DNA from: Planctomycetota bacterium
GTDB taxonomy: Bacteria; Planctomycetota; Phycisphaerae; Phycisphaerales; UBA1924
NCBI GenBank assembly: GCA_963204725.1
Contig: CAUJHH010000018.1
Location: 41,248-105,247 of the forward strand
Direction: 5' to 3'
Length of the DNA stretch: 64,000 nt
A program made the translations under genes and the position numbers. Of the stretch, positions 59,643 to 64,000 are shown piece by piece (the first letter of the stretch is position 1; each line of letters begins with the position of its first letter). Under the pieces are notes generated by a model, which was not told where the DNA came from, did no database searches, and was given only the letters and a program-made list of their open reading frames with translations.

Positions 59643-61574
59643 ATGTCCACAATCGATCAAGTACTCGCCTGTCCCACGCTTCCCTCGCTGCCCGCCGTCG
59701 CGGTCGAGGTCCTCGCCCTCACGCGTTCTCCGAGCGTCTCGCTCACCGACATCTCGAAGGTCGTTCAGAACGATCCCGGCATCGCCGCCAAGATCCTCAA
59801 GACCGTCAACTCATCGTTCTATGGGCTCCAGCAGCCCTGCTCGCGCCTCGATCGCGCCATGTCGTACCTCGGTCTCCAGGCCGTCAAGTCCCTCGTGCTC
59901 GGATTCAGTCTTGTCGACGCCACCCGCCGCGTGGGAGGCGGACCCGGCACCGACCTCAAGGCCCATTGGCGCCGGACGATCTTCGCCGCTGCCGCTGCCC
60001 GTCACATCGCCCAACTGACCCATGCCGCTGACGCCGACGAGTGCTTCACCGCCACGCTCTTCCAGGACATCGGGGTGCTCGCGTGCGTTGCCGCGCTCGG
60101 CGATGAGTACGCCTCGACGCTCGCCACCGCTCCCGACGACCACGACCTGCTCTGTCGCCACGAGCGCGAGGTCTTCCCCTTCGATCACACCACCGTCGGC
60201 GCCGAGCTCGCGAAGCGATGGAAACTCCCCGACGTCTTCACCGAAGTCATCCGCAAGCACCACGCGCCCGACTCCTCCGGACTCAATCACGCACCGGTGG
60301 TCCGTATCGCCGCTCTCTCAATGTACATCTCCGAGGCGCTGAGCACACCGGGGGCGCAGGCTCTGGTGGCGCGGGTCGCATCGAAGGCCGACGCATGGTT
60401 TGCTATCCCCGCCGAGCGCGTCGCCGAGCTTCTCAAGAGCACCGCTGCGTCGGCGTCTGAGCTCGCCAAACTCTTCGAGCAGGACGTGTCCATTCCCAAC
60501 GCCGCGCTCATTCTCGCCGAGGCACAGGAGTCGCTCGTTACCGGCCAACTCCAGATGCATCGCGAGGCCGACCGGCTGAAGGCCGAGACCCAGACCGACA
60601 CCCTCACGGGTGTCTGGAATCGTCGCCGCTTCGACACCGACTTTGCCAATGCGATCGAGAAGGCCCGCGCCAACGCCGAGCCGCTCTCGGTCGTCATGCT
60701 CGACGCCGACAAGTTCAAGTCAGTCAACGACAAGCTCGGCCACGCCGCTGGCGACGCGGTGCTCAAGCAGCTCGCGGCACGCACCCGTGACACGATCGGT
60801 GCGCTCGGCACGGTCTGCCGCATCGGTGGCGAGGAGTTCGCGATCATCCTTCCCGCCCACGACAGCAAGCAGGCCGGGCAGATCGCCGAGCGGCTCCGCG
60901 GCGCGATCGCCGCAGCCCCGATGGATCTCTCTGAAGTCGAAGGCATCGCCCCAACGCTCGCGGTCACCGTGAGTCTGGGCGTTGCCTCCATGGAGCCCGG
61001 CGCCGGCGACGAGACAACCGCCGACAAGCTGCTCGCCCAGGCCGATCAGGCCATGTACGCCGCCAAGTCGAGCGGGCGCAACTGTGTCAGGACTGCCGGG
61101 GAAGCGAGAGCGGCCGACACCGGCCGAAGGGCGGCCGACAAGCCGGGCTCGCCCGATCCGGCTGGCGCACTCCGAGCAGCCGATGGCATCCTCAGAGTTC
61201 TTGTCGTCGAGGACGATCCGCTCGCCGGAAAGCTCCTCTCCATGTTGCTCCAGCGTCTTCCATGTACCGAGGTCCGGCTCGCCGGCTCCGGCGCGGAAGT
61301 GGAATCGATCTTCGGGTCAAACGACTTCGCGCCGTGTATCGCGATCATCGACAACAACCTCCCCGATGGGCGCGGCGTGGACCTCGTCGCCGCCATCCGC
61401 AAACTCGCGCCGAGCATCCGCAAGGTCATCGTCATGACCGCAACCCCGACGCCCGCGCTCTCCAAGGCCGCGCTCGAGGCGGGTGCCGACGGCATGGTTC
61501 CCAAGGCGGACATGTGCAAGGACATCGGACGCTGGGTGCTGCAGTTGCTCGGACCTGCGGCGAAGGCCGCCTGA
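59643..61574 (+). CDS. HDOD - GGDEF - receiver signalling protein
   Basis: Protein of 643 residues. HDOD domain (about 5-205): LPSLPAVAVEVLALTRSP and DPGIAAKILKTVNSSFYGL; a helical linker to about 300; GGDEF domain (about 320-485) with the active-site GGEEF at 395-399 and VSLGVASME; C-terminal CheY-like receiver (about 520-640) with acidic VVEDDPLAG and phospho-acceptor Asp570 in IIDNNLPDG. It should make cyclic di-GMP (GGEEF is an active signature), though putting the receiver at the end is unusual for response-regulator cyclases. An RxxD inhibitory site before GGEEF is not obvious. The start at 59643 begins the HDOD domain. Confidence 0.92.
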   Translation: MSTIDQVLACPTLPSLPAVAVEVLALTRSPSVSLTDISKVVQNDPGIAAKILKTVNSSFYGLQQPCSRLDRAMSYLGLQAVKSLVLGFSLVDATRRVGGGPGTDLKAHWRRTIFAAAAARHIAQLTHAADADECFTATLFQDIGVLACVAALGDEYASTLATAPDDHDLLCRHEREVFPFDHTTVGAELAKRWKLPDVFTEVIRKHHAPDSSGLNHAPVVRIAALSMYISEALSTPGAQALVARVASKADAWFAIPAERVAELLKSTAASASELAKLFEQDVSIPNAALILAEAQESLVTGQLQMHREADRLKAETQTDTLTGVWNRRRFDTDFANAIEKARANAEPLSVVMLDADKFKSVNDKLGHAAGDAVLKQLAARTRDTIGALGTVCRIGGEEFAIILPAHDSKQAGQIAERLRGAIAAAPMDLSEVEGIAPTLAVTVSLGVASMEPGAGDETTADKLLAQADQAMYAAKSSGRNCVRTAGEARAADTGRRAADKPGSPDPAGALRAADGILRVLVVEDDPLAGKLLSMLLQRLPCTEVRLAGSGAEVESIFGSNDFAPCIAIIDNNLPDGRGVDLVAAIRKLAPSIRKVIVMTATPTPALSKAALEAGADGMVPKADMCKDIGRWVLQLLGPAAKAA

Positions 61575-61689
61575 GCCCCGCATCCGCGTCGCTTCCCTAT
61601 CGTTCCGCTCGTGACGGGCCCGGTTTCGCGTCGGAGTCCCCGCCGGCGCGCCCGCCCTCGCACTCTGTTCCCTTGCCGCGAGACAGCCC

Positions 61690-63072
61690 ATGAGACCCGC
61701 CGCTGCGCTGAGCCCGTTCGATTGGAAGCCCCAGCCGGGTGCGCAGCGCCTCGTCACCGATCTGCTGGATGGGTTTCTCGCGCGTTGCGGCTTTGCCGAG
61801 CGTCTCGCATCGCGCATGAAGGTCGAGACCGGTACACGCTTTCAGGACTGGGTCGACCACATTCTCGTTCCTCAATCCGATGCCATGCGGATCGGTCTGA
61901 TCGAGCAGGGCTTCAGCCACCGCCCCGAGCCCGGCGCGCCAAACCGCTACTTCCACGAGGGCGCGATCTTCCCGACGGTCATCCTTGCCCCCGGCACAAC
62001 CACTCGCGTCGGGATCAAGGTCGACTCCGTGGCCGATTTCATGTCCATGTGGCAACTCGGACCCGATCACGCCATCGCCGGGGCGCCTGGCTCTCAGTTC
62101 CGCATCGCGGTCGTCGCCGAGCAGGGCGATGCGGTCCTCGCTGTCGTCGAGCGACACGGCTTCCGAGGGATCGTCCCGGCGGCCGTTGATCCCGCACGGA
62201 TCCTCCTCGCTGCGCTCCACGCCGAGCGATTCCGCCGTCGGCCTCGTGTCGCCTCCACCGACGATGCGGCGTTCGCCGCGACGCTCGCCCTGATCGGTGC
62301 TTCGAACGCGGACATCGGGCAGGACTGGACATGCGACCTCTTCTTCGCTGCCGAGCGCGAGTTCTGGCAGCGACGCAACCGTGCCGCTCGCGTGCAGAAG
62401 CAGCGTCAGGACATGCTGGGCCTCGGCTGGGCCAACCACGGACACCACACGTATCGCGCCAGCCGCACCGGCTTCGTCCCGCTGATCACGGTGCTCGAGC
62501 GACTCGGCTTTGTCTGCCGCGAGCGCTTCTGCGCTGGAGCGGAAGCGGATTGGGGCGCGCAGGTGCTGGAGCAGCCCGCGGCCGGCATCACGATCTTCGC
62601 CGACGTCGACATGTCGCCGGAGGAACGGCTCGGCGACTTTGCGCACGCGCCGCTGCCTGAAGGAAGGACGCTTGGCACGATCGGGCTCTGGTGTGCGCTT
62701 CACGGTGAGTCCATCCTGGGCGCGGGGATGCACCATCTTGAGTGCCAGTTCGACTGGCACGCATTGAAGGAGCAGTTGGAGCGAGACACCTCGATCCGGC
62801 TTATGGATCCCTTCACGAGCTTTCCCTTCCTGCGTCAGGCCTTCACCGAGGGGGAGCGATGGGCTGTTGATGCGGGGCGCGTCGAGCGGCTGCTCGCTGC
62901 GGGTCAGATCACGCGGGAGCAGGCCGACTCTTTCCGCTCCAATGGGGCTGTCGGCTCGCATCTTGAGAATCTCGAACGCAACGACGGCTTCAAGGGATTC
63001 AACCAGCGCGGCGTCAGCGAGATCATCGCCAAGACCGACCCACGCAAGCTCGCGCAGCTCGCGGGCGCGTGA
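61690..63072 (+). CDS. Conserved-looking protein of unknown function, 460 residues
   Basis: I do not recognise this protein. It is soluble, has no signal peptide, and is unlikely to be a chance frame: base composition and codon choice match real genes and it carries ordered-looking motifs such as GTRFQDWVDHILVP, GWANHGHHTYRASRTGFVP and NDGFKGFNQRGVSEIIA. Histidine clusters (HGHHTY, GMHHLECQFDWH) could be metal sites, loosely like vicinal-oxygen-chelate or DUF1338-type enzymes, but this is only an impression. It lies 115 bp after the HDOD-GGDEF gene and is convergent with the peroxiredoxin gene. Confidence 0.65.
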   Translation: MRPAAALSPFDWKPQPGAQRLVTDLLDGFLARCGFAERLASRMKVETGTRFQDWVDHILVPQSDAMRIGLIEQGFSHRPEPGAPNRYFHEGAIFPTVILAPGTTTRVGIKVDSVADFMSMWQLGPDHAIAGAPGSQFRIAVVAEQGDAVLAVVERHGFRGIVPAAVDPARILLAALHAERFRRRPRVASTDDAAFAATLALIGASNADIGQDWTCDLFFAAEREFWQRRNRAARVQKQRQDMLGLGWANHGHHTYRASRTGFVPLITVLERLGFVCRERFCAGAEADWGAQVLEQPAAGITIFADVDMSPEERLGDFAHAPLPEGRTLGTIGLWCALHGESILGAGMHHLECQFDWHALKEQLERDTSIRLMDPFTSFPFLRQAFTEGERWAVDAGRVERLLAAGQITREQADSFRSNGAVGSHLENLERNDGFKGFNQRGVSEIIAKTDPRKLAQLAGA

Positions 63073-63111
63073 GCCCCACATACTCCCGCACCGCAGCGGC
63101 GGCTCCGGCAT

Positions 63112-63636
63112 TCAATGCCGCGGTCGTTGCCTGTTTGCGGCTCTTGTGCCGGCAGCCAGCGACTCCAGCTCTCGCATCACCTGCGCCCCGTGCGTCGGCG
63201 TCTTGACACCATCCCATCGCCGGACGACGACGCCTGCGCCATCGATCAGATACGTCGTCCGCACCATGCCGATGACCTTCTTGCCGTACATGTTCTTCTC
63301 GCGCCATACGCCGTAGAGATCGCAGACTCTTGGTGCGCCGTTCGTGGCGCGAACATCGGCGAGGAGCGTAAAGGGGAGCGAGAACTTGGCCGCGAACGCG
63401 CTGTGAGACTCGGATGAATCCGGGCTGATGCCGACGACCTCCGCGCCGAGCGAGCGGATCTCGGCGTGGGCATCGCGAAACTGGCACGCTTCCGTTGTGC
63501 AGAGCGGCGTGTCGTCCTCGGGATAAAAGTACATGACCAGAGCCCGCCCGCGGAAGTCCGCGAGTTTGCGGGCGTTGCCACGCTGGTCATTGAGCGTGAA
63601 CGCCGGGGCTCTTTGGCCGGGTTCGATCAGTGGCAT
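63112..63636 (-). CDS. bcp: Thioredoxin-dependent thiol peroxidase, BCP/PrxQ type
   Basis: Peroxiredoxin of 174 residues that reduces hydroperoxides using thioredoxin. Peroxidatic Cys46 lies in YPEDDTPLCTTEACQFRD and the nearby Cys51 is the resolving cysteine (spacing as in E. coli BCP, 45/50). The Thr three residues before Cys46 and the later VRTTYLIDGAG strand with the catalytic Arg are present. A usual length for the family, with a short basic tail RPRH. Confidence 0.94.
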   Translation of the reverse strand: MPLIEPGQRAPAFTLNDQRGNARKLADFRGRALVMYFYPEDDTPLCTTEACQFRDAHAEIRSLGAEVVGISPDSSESHSAFAAKFSLPFTLLADVRATNGAPRVCDLYGVWREKNMYGKKVIGMVRTTYLIDGAGVVVRRWDGVKTPTHGAQVMRELESLAAGTRAANRQRPRH

Positions 63637-64000
63637 GGCGGCGTCTCCAGCGCGTACCGACGCGCATCGTCGGAGCGTATGTGGATGCCGCGACGGGATC
63701 GACCCGCTCAGTCGGGCGGCGCGCGGGGGGAGGGCGATGGCGTAGAGGGCTCAACGCGGAGGGCCGCGGAGGAGCGCGGAGAGGAGGAGGGGGGAGAGGG
63801 AGAAGGCGATGGTGAATGGGCGGGTGAGGAATGGTCAGAGGGGGCCAATGACGGAGGGCTCGCAGCGCATGCGCTAGCCCCGGTGTTGTCGTTCGTCCGC
63901 CCAGGGGGCGGCGAAGAACAAGAAGAAGAGGTGTGTGAGGGGCCGCTCACCACGCACTCCCCCCCCACGTCGTGGCAACGATCCGTGCGCCGAAGCGGCG
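63637..64000. other. Right-edge region without a clear gene
   Basis: These 364 bp contain G/A-rich low-complexity sequence (about 63725-63850) and one copy of the CGCGGAG repeat. Open frames here read as Pro/Ser repeats and are not convincing. A gene entering from beyond the right edge cannot be excluded. Confidence 0.5.
63750..63784 (+). repeat. CGCGGAG-rich repeat, solo copy 3
   Basis: Begins CTCAACGCGGAGGGCCGC and continues GGAGGAGCGCGGAGAGG, the same element as at 9563 and 10011. There is no GxxExxY sequence to its right within the window, so it is a solo or degenerate copy, or the left end of a different cassette. Confidence 0.75.

Noticed and set aside
63708..63968. 86-residue open frame on the minus strand near the right edge
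   Set aside because: Ser/Pro repeats from a G/A-rich low-complexity tract and the CGCGGAG repeat; no sign of a real protein.

Overview
This 64-kb window is high-GC chromosomal DNA with tightly packed genes on both strands. Its family content points to a planctomycete, most likely Phycisphaerae/Phycisphaerales. Evidence includes a PVC-type membrane-bound dehydrogenase with a cytochrome c CxxCH, a DUF1080 lipoprotein, a DUF1570-type metallopeptidase, a pseudopilin-like protein, large VWA membrane proteins, an alternative GlmU-type nucleotidyltransferase, an ECF sigma factor next to a Ser/Thr kinase, and repeated C-terminal zinc-ribbon membrane proteins. The taxonomic call is inference from gene families; no rRNA gene is present.

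Layout. 1-1444: a Gld-type ABC exporter (permease cut by the left edge). 1572-3131: a GAF/receiver signalling protein. 3147-11264 (minus): a run of glmU-like gene, GxxExxY gene, polA, a small membrane protein, a secreted amidohydrolase and prmC, mostly joined by 4-bp ATGA overlaps. 11329-12051: a HAD phosphatase. 12046-14583 (minus): mreB-mreC-mreD. 14864-19499: a secreted coiled-coil protein divergent from an ECF sigma factor and a membrane Ser/Thr kinase. 19496-20527: trpD. 20586-27306: a two-gene VWA/Gln-rich membrane operon, a CPBP protease and a 72-bp relic of a second VWA gene. 27388-30359 (minus): deoC and three tandem zinc-ribbon membrane paralogues. 30447-43480 (plus): aminopeptidase, VWA protein, PfkB kinase, ALDH7-type dehydrogenase, rpiA, fumarylacetoacetase, HD-GYP phosphodiesterase, PPK2 and S9 peptidase. 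43615-46973: a cytochrome/dehydrogenase plus DUF1080 pair. 46912-51528: EVE protein, Cys-rich protein, a giant coiled-coil membrane protein and an ECF sigma/anti-sigma pair. 51890-55932: pseudopilin-like protein, cyclophilin, outer-membrane barrel, metallopeptidase. 56020-59107 (minus): methyltransferase, flavoprotein and type III polyketide synthase, a compact secondary-metabolite operon. 59205-59277: tRNA-Ala(UGC). 59643-63636: HDOD-GGDEF-REC signalling protein, an unrecognised conserved protein and a bacterioferritin-comigratory-type peroxiredoxin.

Themes. Translational coupling through ATGA overlaps is used at twelve junctions. Signalling genes are abundant (two ECF factors, a kinase, HD-GYP, GGDEF, two receivers). 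The most interesting structures are: a GxxExxY nuclease-like gene bracketed by inverted copies of a CGCGGAG-rich repeat that also supplies the 3' ends of two neighbouring reading frames, with a third solo copy at 63750; a relic VWA gene tail that differs from the intact copy almost only at synonymous sites; the tandem zinc-ribbon paralogues; and the three-gene type III PKS operon. I did not find a CRISPR array, prophage, insertion sequence with transposase, or a clear new defence system.
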